In this document: piece by piece, positions 1 to 6,489 of the stretch
Layout of the letters: the number at the start of each line of letters is the position of its first letter
Numbering within the stretch: position 1 is the stretch's first letter
NCBI GenBank assembly: GCA_036824465.1
Contig: DAITAC010000032.1
Span: forward strand, 1 to 39,113
DNA length: 39,113 bases
Direction of reading: 5' to 3'
Source of the DNA: JAKOQB01 sp036824465
Lineage (GTDB): Bacteria; Pseudomonadota; Gammaproteobacteria; Burkholderiales; Burkholderiaceae_F
Position numbers and translations under genes: made by a program
The notes under the pieces: generated by a model
Seen by the model: only the letters and a program-made list of their open reading frames with translations
Database searches by the model: none
Told to the model about the DNA's origin: nothing

Positions 1-329
1 TCCATCTGATCGATGCGTCTGGCGAGTGCGCCGACGCCGGCCGCAAACACCTCGATGCACAGGAAGTTGACGTCGCTGCGTGCCTGCGCGATCGTGGCGG
101 TCGTCTCGCCCATGCCGAAGCCGATTTCGAGCACGATCGGCGCTACGCGGCCGAATGTTTGCGTGTAGTCGAGCACCGCCCGCGTGTAGGGCACCGCGTA
201 GCGCGGGAAGACCTCTTCGTACGCGCGCCGCTGCGCGTTGGTGAAGTGTCCGCGTCGCAGCGCGAACGAGCGGATGTGAGCGTAGCCCGGACCGGTTGGC
301 TCGTCGGTCGTTGGCGGGCCGTCGCTCAT
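1..329 (-). CDS. trmB: tRNA (guanine-N7-)-methyltransferase TrmB, partial (runs off the window)
   Basis: TrmB makes 7-methylguanosine at position 46 of tRNAs using S-adenosylmethionine. Only the first 109 or so residues are present; the gene continues beyond base 1. The SAM-binding motif LEIGFGMGE is visible, followed by FLCIEVFAAGVGALARRI, which fits the TrmB motif region after the first Rossmann strand. The ATG (bases 329-327) overlaps the TGA of thiG as ATGA, so the two are probably translationally coupled. A thiG-trmB neighbourhood is common in betaproteobacteria (established knowledge). The N-terminal FALRRGHFTNAQRRAYE segment is also typical of the family. I am confident of the family; the missing C-terminus cannot be checked. 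Confidence 0.9.
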   Translation of the reverse strand, partial: MSDGPPTTDEPTGPGYAHIRSFALRRGHFTNAQRRAYEEVFPRYAVPYTRAVLDYTQTFGRVAPIVLEIGFGMGETTATIAQARSDVNFLCIEVFAAGVGALARRIDQM

Positions 330-1141
330 CAAGGCCGGGTCGACGCGATGACGCCCGCGGCGGGCGAACTGGGGCTCGCGCTGTAAAGCTTCTTCGGCAT
401 GCGGCCGGCGAGGAATGCTTCGCGGCCCGCCTGCACGGCCTTCTTCATCGCGCTTGCCATCAGCACGGGGTCCTTGGCGAGCGCGACGGCCGTGTTCATC
501 AGCACGCCGGAGCAGCCGAGTTCCATGGCGATTGCGGCGTCGCTGGCGGTGCCGACGCCGGCGTCGACGATCACCGGCACTTTCGCTTTCTCAAGAATCA
601 GCTGAATGTTCCACGGGTTGAGGATGCCCATGCCCGAGCCGATCAGCGAGGCGAGCGGCATCACCGCCACGCAACCGATCGATTCCAGCACCTGCGCCTG
701 GATCGGATCGTCGGAGCAGTACACCATCACCTCGAAGCCTTCCTTGACGAGGATCTCCGCGGCCTTGATCGTCTCCGGCATGTTCGGATACAGCGTCTGC
801 GGATCGCCGAGCACTTCGAGCTTGGTCAGCGCGTGGCCGTCGAGCAGTTCGCGCGCCAGCCGCAGCGTGCGCACGGCATCCTCCGCCGTGTAGCAGCCGG
901 CGCTGTTGGGCAGCATCGTGTACTGGTTGGGCGGCAGCACGTCGAGCAGATTGGGCTCGTTCTTGTTCTGGCCGATGTTGGTGCGACGGATCGCGACCGT
1001 GACGATTTCCGCACCGCTCGCATCGACCGCGGCCCTCGTCTGCGCCAGGTCCTTGTATTTGCCGGTGCCGAGCAACAGGCGTGAGTGGAACGTGCGGCTG
1101 CCGATGCGCAGTACGTCGGGAGTCATGTCATCGCGTTTCAT
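329..1141 (-). CDS. thiG: Thiazole synthase ThiG
   Basis: ThiG forms the thiazole phosphate of thiamine from deoxyxylulose 5-phosphate, dehydroglycine and ThiS thiocarboxylate, in the cytoplasm. The 270-residue product has the family's landmarks: SRLLLGTGKYKD near the start, the TKLEVLGD segment holding the Schiff-base lysine, and the phosphate-binding stretches VMPLASLIGSGMG and VDAGVGTASDAA. I chose the ATG at 1141 (MKRDDMTPDVL) because it overlaps the OsmC-family stop as ATGA. A second in-frame ATG at 1126 (MTPDVL) is possible. An open frame extends further upstream, but that part reads through the neighbouring gene and has no ThiG character. The stop overlaps the trmB start. Confidence 0.95.
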   Translation of the reverse strand: MKRDDMTPDVLRIGSRTFHSRLLLGTGKYKDLAQTRAAVDASGAEIVTVAIRRTNIGQNKNEPNLLDVLPPNQYTMLPNSAGCYTAEDAVRTLRLARELLDGHALTKLEVLGDPQTLYPNMPETIKAAEILVKEGFEVMVYCSDDPIQAQVLESIGCVAVMPLASLIGSGMGILNPWNIQLILEKAKVPVIVDAGVGTASDAAIAMELGCSGVLMNTAVALAKDPVLMASAMKKAVQAGREAFLAGRMPKKLYSASPSSPAAGVIASTRP

Positions 1142-1599
1142 GTGACCACCGTAGGCTGAACCTTGACTTCGAAGTTGACCGAATTCGATATGAAGCAGTT
1201 GGCATGCGCCTTGCCGTGGATCTCGATCGCACGTGCGACGTGCGCGGCATCGGCAATCTTGACCTGCGGTCGCAGCACAACCTCGACCATCCGCATCTTG
1301 CCGTCCTTGATCGCCAGCGTGCCGGTCGCGCGGTCTTCGTACGAGACGATCCGCACGCCGGAGCGTTCGCAGATCGCCAGATATGTCAGGTGATGACACG
1401 CCATCAGCGAGGAAACCATCAGCGTTTCCGGGTTGTGCTTGCCGTCATCGCCGTTGAAGACGGCCGGCGAAGATCCCTCGATCGCTGCCTTGCCCGCGAA
1501 CTGGATCGTGAAATCGCGCCCGAGCTTCAGTTTGCCGTCGACGTCGCTGACCTTACCGGTCCACCGCAAGCTGCCCTCGAACAGATGTGCCTGGCTCAT
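1138..1599 (-). CDS. OsmC/Ohr-family peroxiredoxin-like protein between thiS and thiG
   Basis: OsmC-family proteins reduce organic hydroperoxides with a pair of cysteines. The 153-residue product has the two expected cysteines, one in MACHHLTYL and one in HANCFISNS, plus the HNPETLMVSSL segment before the first, so the fold assignment is good. The ATG at 1599 overlaps the thiS stop (ATGA), and the stop overlaps the thiG start, so the gene sits inside a tightly coupled thiS-X-thiG chain. A GTG immediately before this ATG is an alternative start. An OsmC member between thiS and thiG is not the textbook order. It may protect the thiocarboxylate or thiol chemistry, but that is only inference; it could equally be a passenger. 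Confidence 0.88.
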   Translation of the reverse strand: MSQAHLFEGSLRWTGKVSDVDGKLKLGRDFTIQFAGKAAIEGSSPAVFNGDDGKHNPETLMVSSLMACHHLTYLAICERSGVRIVSYEDRATGTLAIKDGKMRMVEVVLRPQVKIADAAHVARAIEIHGKAHANCFISNSVNFEVKVQPTVVT

Positions 1600-1820
1600 C
1601 ACCCGCCTCCAACCGCGATCACGACTTCAAGGTGATCATCATCGGCCAATTTGGTGACGCTGTGCTTGCTCTTTGGCACGATCTCGCCGTTGCGTTCGAC
1701 CGCGACACGCTTGCCGGCCGTGTCCATCTGTGCAAGGACATCGGCGACGGTCGTGCCGGCGGCGAGGCGGCGTGCTTCGCCGTTAACAGTGATGCCGATG
1801 GTGTCGATCACGTTGTCCAT
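1599..1820 (-). CDS. thiS: Sulfur carrier protein ThiS
   Basis: ThiS is the small ubiquitin-like sulfur carrier for thiazole synthesis; its C-terminal glycine is thiocarboxylated by ThiF and the sulfur is delivered to ThiG. The 73-residue product has the family layout: ITVNGEARRLAAGTTVADVL at the N-terminus, VAVERNGEIVPKS in the middle, and a VIAVGGG tail that provides the required terminal Gly-Gly. The start codon lies in a tandem 14-bp repeat (CATGCAGTCGATGT/CATGCAGTCGATTT, 1818-1845) and has no clear Shine-Dalgarno sequence. DedA lies 46 bp upstream on the same strand. No TPP riboswitch is recognisable upstream. Confidence 0.94.
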   Translation of the reverse strand: MDNVIDTIGITVNGEARRLAAGTTVADVLAQMDTAGKRVAVERNGEIVPKSKHSVTKLADDDHLEVVIAVGGG

Positions 1821-1866
1821 GCAGTCGATGTCATGCAGTCGATTTCACGGCGTTGATGTTAGTGCA

Positions 1867-2427
1867 TCAGCGCGGCTGCCTTGTGCGGCGGCGCTGATAG
1901 AGCCAAAAGCCGATCCCGATCGCAATCAACGCGGCGAACAGCCACTTCTCGATATGGCGGATCTCGCCCAGCACCCGCTGGATCGCCTCGCCAAACACCC
2001 ATCCCAGCGCCGCGATCAGCGTCGCCCAGATCACCGCGCCAAGCGCGTTGAATGCGACGAAGCGCCACGCGGCGACGTTGGAGGTGCCGATCAGGATCGG
2101 CCCGGCGATGCGCAGCCCATAGGCGAACCGAACGCCGACGATCACCCCCTCGTGATAACGCTCGATCAGCTGATGGACCTTGCCTGCCTGCGCCGTCACC
2201 GATGGAAAGCGCGCCAGAATGCGGTCGCCATGGCGGCGACCGAGCCAGAAGTAGAACGTGTCGCCGCTGAAACCGGCGACCGCGGCGATCACGACCACGA
2301 TCGGAAACGACAGGTAGCCGCGATGCGCGGCAAACCCCGCAAGCGCCAGCAAGGTTTCGCCTTCAAGCAGCGCGCCGAGCGCGAGCACCCAATAGCCGTG
2401 GCTTGAAACCAGTTCGCCCAGATTCAT
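1867..2427 (-). CDS. DedA-family inner-membrane protein
   Basis: DedA (SNARE-associated/VTT) proteins are multi-pass membrane proteins linked to lipid flipping and proton-dependent envelope homeostasis. The 186-residue product has several hydrophobic segments, the family stretch GDTFYFWLGRRHG, and the conserved RFAYGLRIAGPILIGTSNV region with its arginines. It ends in a basic YQRRRTRQPR tail on the cytoplasmic side. The ATG at 2427 is preceded by GGAG six bases upstream. A GTG at 2442 would add five residues but lacks that spacing. It lies upstream of thiS on the same strand and could be cotranscribed with it, although no functional link to thiamine is evident. Confidence 0.88.
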   Translation of the reverse strand: MNLGELVSSHGYWVLALGALLEGETLLALAGFAAHRGYLSFPIVVVIAAVAGFSGDTFYFWLGRRHGDRILARFPSVTAQAGKVHQLIERYHEGVIVGVRFAYGLRIAGPILIGTSNVAAWRFVAFNALGAVIWATLIAALGWVFGEAIQRVLGEIRHIEKWLFAALIAIGIGFWLYQRRRTRQPR

Positions 2428-2553
2428 CGATCGCTCCGACACCGATCATCGCAAACCGCAGCCGACGCTCAAAGTCGGTCTGACGCGTGGCGCAGGCGCC
2501 ATTTCGTGCAAAGATGCGCGGCGCGCTCGCCGGCGCCGATCAAGAACGAGAAC

Positions 2554-3837
2554 GTGAAGCGCTCCCCGACCAATCTGCGCGAGAAACTGCGCGCCGCGCT
2601 GCATGCGCTGGGGCCGGGCCTCGTCACCGGCGCTGCGGACGATGACCCGAGCGGCATCGCGACTTACTCGCAGGCCGGCGCGCAGTTTGGCTTCGGTCTG
2701 CTGTGGACCACGCTGCTGACCACGCCGTTCATGATCGCAATCCAGCTCGCTGCTGCGCGGGTCGGGCGCGTGACCGGCGACGGGCTGGCGGGCAACCTGC
2801 GAGCGCACTATCCGCGCCCGCTGGTGCTGGCGCTGGTGGCGCTGCTGGTCGCGGCGAACACGATCAACATCACGGCGGATATCGCGGCCATGGGCGAAGC
2901 GCTGCAACTGGTCGTCGGCGGTCCTGAGCATGGTCACGCGCTCGTCTTTGGTGTGGTGCTGGCATGGCTGCAGGTCAAGTTGCCGTACTACCGGCTCGCC
3001 GAAATCTTCAAGTGGCTGTGCCTGTCGCTGCTTGCCTATGTGGGCGTCCTGGCCTTCGTCGATGTCGACTGGCTGCACGCGGTTCAGGGATTCATCTGGC
3101 CGCGCATCGATTTCACTTTCGATGCGCTGATGATGGTGGTCGCGGTGCTGGGCACCACCATCAGTCCGTACCTCTTCTTCTGGCAGGCGTCGCAGGAGGT
3201 CGAAGAGATGCGGCGCAAGAACGTGGCTCCCTTGCTGCAGGTGCCGGAGCGCGCACCCGGAGCGCTGCTGCGAATACGCTTGGATACGGCATCGGGCATG
3301 GTGTTCTCGAACGTGATTGCGCTGGCGATCATGCTGGCCGCCGCAGGCACATTGCACGTGAGTGGCGTCACCGAGGTTCAGACCGCGGCACAGGCGGCCG
3401 AAGCGCTACGGCCAATCGCCGGCGAGCAGGCATTCTTCCTCTTCGCGCTCGGCGTGATCTCGACCGGGCTGCTGGCGGTGCCGGTGCTGGCCGGTTCCGC
3501 CGCGTATGCGGTGTCGGAGGTGATGAACTGGGGTGGCGGCCTGGACCATACGTGGCACGAGGCGCGCGGCTTCTACACCATCGTGATTGTCTGCACGATC
3601 GCCGGCACGCTGCTGGACTTCTCGCCCGTCGATCCGATCACGGCCCTTTTCTACAGCGCGGTGATCAACGGAGTGATCGCCGTGCCGATCATGGCGATGC
3701 TCGTGCTGCTGGCGTCGAATCGCAAGGCGCTCGGCGAGTTCGCGATTGTCGGGCCGGTGCGCTGGCTGGGCTGGCTGGCGACACTGCTGATGGGCGCCGC
3801 AGTGGGATTGATGTTGCTCGCAGCATTGAAGGGTTGA
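2554..3837 (+). CDS. NRAMP-like metal transporter lacking the canonical metal motifs
   Basis: This 427-residue polytopic membrane protein is related to the NRAMP (MntH) divalent-metal transporters. It begins with LGPGLVTGAADDDPSGIATYS, where canonical NRAMPs carry DPGN in helix 1. At the helix 6 position it has TISPYLFFW in place of the usual methionine-containing MPH motif. About eleven hydrophobic segments follow the LeuT-like pattern. The changes at both binding helices suggest a metal preference other than Mn/Fe; NRAMP-related magnesium transporters are a known precedent for such loss. Start is uncertain: GTG at 2554 fits the family N-terminus, and GTG at 2506 would add 16 residues. It is divergent from dedA. 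Confidence 0.82.
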   Translation: MKRSPTNLREKLRAALHALGPGLVTGAADDDPSGIATYSQAGAQFGFGLLWTTLLTTPFMIAIQLAAARVGRVTGDGLAGNLRAHYPRPLVLALVALLVAANTINITADIAAMGEALQLVVGGPEHGHALVFGVVLAWLQVKLPYYRLAEIFKWLCLSLLAYVGVLAFVDVDWLHAVQGFIWPRIDFTFDALMMVVAVLGTTISPYLFFWQASQEVEEMRRKNVAPLLQVPERAPGALLRIRLDTASGMVFSNVIALAIMLAAAGTLHVSGVTEVQTAAQAAEALRPIAGEQAFFLFALGVISTGLLAVPVLAGSAAYAVSEVMNWGGGLDHTWHEARGFYTIVIVCTIAGTLLDFSPVDPITALFYSAVINGVIAVPIMAMLVLLASNRKALGEFAIVGPVRWLGWLATLLMGAAVGLMLLAALKG

Positions 3838-3866
3838 GGCCTGTCGCGCGCGGCGAGTGCCTCGCT

Positions 3867-3872
3867 TAGAAT
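3867..3872 (+). promoter_or_regulatory. Probable -10 box of the tRNA-Gly promoter
   Basis: TAGAAT lies 10 bases before the mature tRNA 5' end, between the NRAMP-like gene and the tRNA. This would place transcription start within a few bases of the tRNA. The -35 region is not convincing. Confidence 0.4.
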
Positions 3873-3882
3873 TGGCGCGAAT

Positions 3883-3956
3883 GCGGGTGTAGTTCAATGG
3901 TAGAACGGCAGCTTCCCAAGCTGCATACGAGGGTTCGATTCCCTTCACCCGCTCCA
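3883..3956 (+). tRNA. tRNA-Gly (anticodon CCC)
   Basis: The sequence folds into a full cloverleaf. The acceptor stem is GCGGGTG/CACCCGC. The D arm is GTTC-AATGGTA-GAAC. The anticodon stem is GCAGC/GCTGC with loop TTCCCAA, giving anticodon CCC for GGG glycine codons. The T arm is GAGGG-TTCGATT-CCCTT, with one G-T pair. The discriminator is T and the CCA end is encoded (3954-3956). Total length is 74 bases including CCA. Confidence 0.97.
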
Positions 3957-4001
3957 TTCTTATTCGCGCTGCACTCCGCGCAGCCGGTTTGCCCAAACAT
4001 C

Positions 4002-4592
4002 ATGCACACGACCCTCGACGGCAAGGCGCTGGATCAGATTTTCCGTCTGGCGCGCACCCTCAACGGCTTTCTCGATCAGCCGGTCAGCGATGCGCAGCTG
4101 CGCGCGATACACGACCTGATGAAATGGGGACCGACCACGGCGAATTCGCAGCCGGGACGCTTTCTGTTCCTGCGCTCGAAGGCCGCCAAGGAGCGCCTGC
4201 GCCCCGCGCTGTCGCACGGCAATCTGGACAAGACGATGGCTGCGCCGGTGACAGCGATCGTCGCCTACGACCTCGAGTTCTACGAGAACCTGCCCCGGAC
4301 CTTTCCGCACACGGATGCGCGCAGCTGGTTTGCCGGCAAGACGGCGCATGTCCAGACCACGGCATTGCGCAACGGGTCGCTGCAGGGCGCGTACTTCATC
4401 ATCGCGGCGCGCGCGGTCGGCCTGGATTGCGGGCCGATGTCGGGCTTCGACAACGCCAAGGTCGATGCCGAGTTCTTTCCGGACGGCAAGTGGAAGTCGA
4501 ACTTTCTTTGCAACCTCGGCGTCGGCGACCCGACCAAGCTGTACGTCCGTAATCCGCGGCTCGAGTTCGATGAGATGTGCCGGATCCTGTGA
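4002..4592 (+). CDS. RutE/HadB-like nitroreductase-family FMN oxidoreductase
   Basis: This 196-residue protein matches the length and motifs of the RutE group (putative malonic semialdehyde reductase of pyrimidine degradation). The nitroreductase FMN-binding start is PVSDAQLRAIHDLMKWGPTTANSQPGRF. The middle has ALRNGSLQGAYFIIAARAVGLDCGPMSGFD and the end has FLCNLGVGDPTKLYVRNPRL, both characteristic of this subgroup. The reaction is probably NAD(P)H-dependent reduction of a small aldehyde, enone or nitro compound in the cytoplasm. No other rut genes are nearby, so the pyrimidine role is unsupported here. The ATG at 4002 is preferred on family length; the open frame upstream runs into the tRNA. 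Confidence 0.87.
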   Translation: MHTTLDGKALDQIFRLARTLNGFLDQPVSDAQLRAIHDLMKWGPTTANSQPGRFLFLRSKAAKERLRPALSHGNLDKTMAAPVTAIVAYDLEFYENLPRTFPHTDARSWFAGKTAHVQTTALRNGSLQGAYFIIAARAVGLDCGPMSGFDNAKVDAEFFPDGKWKSNFLCNLGVGDPTKLYVRNPRLEFDEMCRIL

Positions 4593-4936
4593 TTGCCTGA
4601 CTGCTTCGCTTGGCGGCTTCGACGCGAGGTGATGAGTGGCTGAAACCGGACTCGATCCGTTACCTTGGCCGGTGACGGCGTTGGCTCGCCGTCGAAGGCA
4701 GCAATGCAAGTCTGGTTCTAACCGGCTGCGGCGATAGCCCCTCACAGCTGGGTGGCGTCAGTCGTGGCGACCTGTCCAGTTCATTCAAATCCGACATTCG
4801 TTCCGCAGCGATCGGCCTGAATTCAAGAGAATCGGCAGAACGGGACGATGTCGAGAACGCGCCGCCCGCTGATCGGTCTCGTTGTTGGATATCGCGATTG
4901 GTCGATGCTTTCGTGCCAGGTTGCGGGAGCCATCAT
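4593..4936. other. Intergenic stretch without a recognisable gene
   Basis: These 344 bases hold no coding region I can support. The only structure seen is a short hairpin, GACGGCG-ttggct-CGCCGTC (4674-4693), without a T tract. The rightmost bases lead into the toxin-antitoxin promoter. Confidence 0.5.
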
Positions 4937-4960
4937 CTTGATGCATCATGATGAATCAAG
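4937..4960. promoter_or_regulatory. Palindromic operator of the toxin-antitoxin operon
   Basis: A 24-bp near-perfect palindrome: outer arms CTTGAT/ATCAAG enclose the perfect 10-bp palindrome CATCATGATG, with one mismatched pair (G/A) between them. It lies 24 bases before the preferred antitoxin start. Ribbon-helix-helix antitoxins bind such dyads to repress their own operon. Its position also argues against a start at the ATG at 4964, since a ribosome site would then have to lie in the operator. Confidence 0.6.
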
Positions 4961-4984
4961 ACGATGACATCTGGTGGTGCGTCC

Positions 4985-5212
4985 ATGGGATCGGTACGGG
5001 AAAAGTTCTCTTCGCAGGCAGACGTCAAGTTGCTGGCGGAGATGAGGAAGATTGCGCGTAGCGAGGGCCGTCAGCTTCAGGCCTTGCTCGATGAAGCCCT
5101 GCGTGACTATGTGGAGAAGAAGCATTCCGGCAAAGCGCGACCGAATGTGCGCAAAGCATTTGCCGAAAGTCTGCGTGACTTCGACGCCCTGTACAAAGAA
5201 TTGGCAAAGTAA
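4985..5212 (+). CDS. Ribbon-helix-helix-like antitoxin paired with Doc
   Basis: This 75-residue protein begins MGSVREKFSSQADVKLLAEM, giving a short strand followed by two helices (RKIARSEGRQLQALLDEALRDYVEKK). That is the layout of CopG/MetJ-type ribbon-helix-helix DNA-binding antitoxins. The charged C-terminal half (FAESLRDFDALYKELAK) is probably the toxin-neutralising segment. It is followed by the Doc toxin after a 3-base gap, and the palindrome just upstream is its likely operator. An alternative ATG at 4964 adds seven residues but sits against the operator and has no ribosome site. Doc toxins more often pair with Phd-type antitoxins, so this is a hybrid arrangement. Confidence 0.75.
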   Translation: MGSVREKFSSQADVKLLAEMRKIARSEGRQLQALLDEALRDYVEKKHSGKARPNVRKAFAESLRDFDALYKELAK

Positions 5213-5215
5213 TAC

Positions 5216-5596
5216 GTGGTGACCGACTACTTGACGGTCGCCGACGTGCTCGAGTTGCACGCCGAGCTGATCGCCCGCTATGGCGGCGCGGCCGGCGTGC
5301 GTGACCCTGGGGCGCTGGAGTCAGCGCTGTTCAGACCGCAGAGCGGCTATTACGACGACATCATTCAGGAGGCTGCGGCACTGATGGAAAGCCTTGCGAT
5401 CAATCATCCATTCGTCGATGGCAACAAGCGCATTGCATTTGCCGCGGTCGACGTATTCCTACGCATGAACGGTTACCGCATTCAGGGTCGCCCGATGACA
5501 ATCCATCGTCAATTGATGAAGCTCTTCGAAACGGGCAGCTTCGAATTGCACTCCTTGCACAGTATGTTGCGCAAGCTCGTGGTGGAAGATCGTTAG
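5216..5596 (+). CDS. Doc-type (death-on-curing, Fic-fold) toxin
   Basis: Doc toxins use a Fic fold to phosphorylate elongation factor Tu and stop translation. The 126-residue product has the signature HPFVDGNKR (H64, D68, N70, K71, R72), matching the Doc/Fic consensus HxFx(D/N)xNKR. Its length and the N-terminal YLTVADVLELHAELI plus GVRDPGALESAL segments are typical of the Doc branch. The start is GTG at 5216 or the GTG directly after it. It is encoded 3 bases after the antitoxin stop, consistent with coupled translation. The active-site residues look complete, so the toxin should be functional. Confidence 0.9.
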   Translation: MVTDYLTVADVLELHAELIARYGGAAGVRDPGALESALFRPQSGYYDDIIQEAAALMESLAINHPFVDGNKRIAFAAVDVFLRMNGYRIQGRPMTIHRQLMKLFETGSFELHSLHSMLRKLVVEDR

Positions 5597-5621
5597 GAAC
5601 TCATGTCCACATGCTGGCTTA

Positions 5622-5757
5622 AGAGCTTGTCCGTGAATAATTCGTGCGTGCGACGGGCGTATTTGGCTTGCAGTGCTAGGCGCGAGGAGCGCGGTTTGGT
5701 CAATCCAAATAAGGCCGGAGCACCGCTCCGGCAAGCAACAACGCAATGCGAGCCAAA
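5622..5757 (+). repeat. Partial copy of an inverted-repeat-bounded element
   Basis: These 136 bases match the reverse complement of 38015-38150 at 131 positions with no gaps. The copy starts with the terminal repeat AGAGCTTGTCCGTGAATAAT and contains the hairpin CCGGAGC-acc-GCTCCGG. It stops abruptly after GAGCCAAA, so the second terminus is lost. It begins 26 bases after the doc stop codon. Short open frames inside it occur in both copies and look like by-products of the repeat, not genes. The following bases 5758-5948 show nothing recognisable. Confidence 0.85.
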
Positions 5758-5948
5758 CTTCCTGCAACGCGGACTGTCAGCTGACCGGAGGGCCGAGACC
5801 AATTGCCTTTCGCAACGGTGACTGGCTCCATTGGCAAGGACCAGGAACTTCAGTTGCCTGAAATTCATCGTGCACGGTGGTGTCGAGCGCTTTACGCCGC
5901 CGTCCCAATCCAGTTCGTTGACTACGCCGCCGCAGCGATAATCGCGCG

Positions 5949-6482
5949 GTGATTGCGCTCATCTACGCCCACCCGCATCCGGACCGTTCGCTCGCCGGAC
6001 GCGCTCTGATCGACGCAGTGCGCGATTTGCCCGGCGTCACGCTACGCTCGCTGTACGACGCCTATCCCGATTTCTCGATCGACGTGGCCGCCGAGCGCGA
6101 GCTTCTGCAGCGCTCCCGCCTCGTGATCTGGCAGCACCCGTTGTACTGGTACGGCGTGCCGTCGCTGCTCAAGCGCTGGATGGAGGTCGTGCTGGAAAGC
6201 GGCTGGGCGTACGACGAGGGCGGCACCGCGCTAGCGGGCAAGGATTGCCTATGGGTCACCAGCACGGGCGCGGCTCCGGACGCCTACACGCCGCAGGGTA
6301 AGCATGCGCACGCGTTCTCCGCGTTCGTGCCCGCCGTCGAGCAGACCGCTCGCTTCTGCGGCATGAACTGGCTAGCGCCGATTGTCGTGCATGGCGCGCA
6401 TCGCATCACCGCGTCCGAACTGCAGTCGCACGCGGCGGCGTATCGCGCGTGGCTCGTCGACTATCTCGCTTCGCAACGCTGA
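5949..6482 (+). CDS. kefF: KefF-like NAD(P)H:quinone oxidoreductase, ancillary to the K+ efflux system
   Basis: KefF-type flavoproteins bind and activate the glutathione-gated potassium/proton antiporters KefC/KefB and reduce quinones with NAD(P)H. The 177-residue product has the flavodoxin-like start IALIYAHPHPDRSLAGRAL, the conserved QHPLYWYGVPSLLKRWMEVVLESGWAY core, and the W-V-T-S-T-G flavin-binding segment. The start is GTG at 5949. The stop is followed eight bases later by the kefC start, so the two are coexpressed, as in other proteobacterial kefF-kefC pairs. No clear promoter was identified between the repeat element and the gene. Confidence 0.92.
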   Translation: MIALIYAHPHPDRSLAGRALIDAVRDLPGVTLRSLYDAYPDFSIDVAAERELLQRSRLVIWQHPLYWYGVPSLLKRWMEVVLESGWAYDEGGTALAGKDCLWVTSTGAAPDAYTPQGKHAHAFSAFVPAVEQTARFCGMNWLAPIVVHGAHRITASELQSHAAAYRAWLVDYLASQR

Positions 6483-6489
6483 GGCTCAT

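Noticed and set aside
1821..1866. TPP riboswitch upstream of thiS
   Set aside because: The interval between dedA and thiS is 46 bases and contains only a tandem repeat; the conserved thi-box is absent.
5603..5821. Short open frame starting just before the repeat at 5.6 kb, with a counterpart at 37951-38145
   Set aside because: It lies within the repeated element in both places; the shared peptide is explained by the DNA repeat, and there is no ribosome site.
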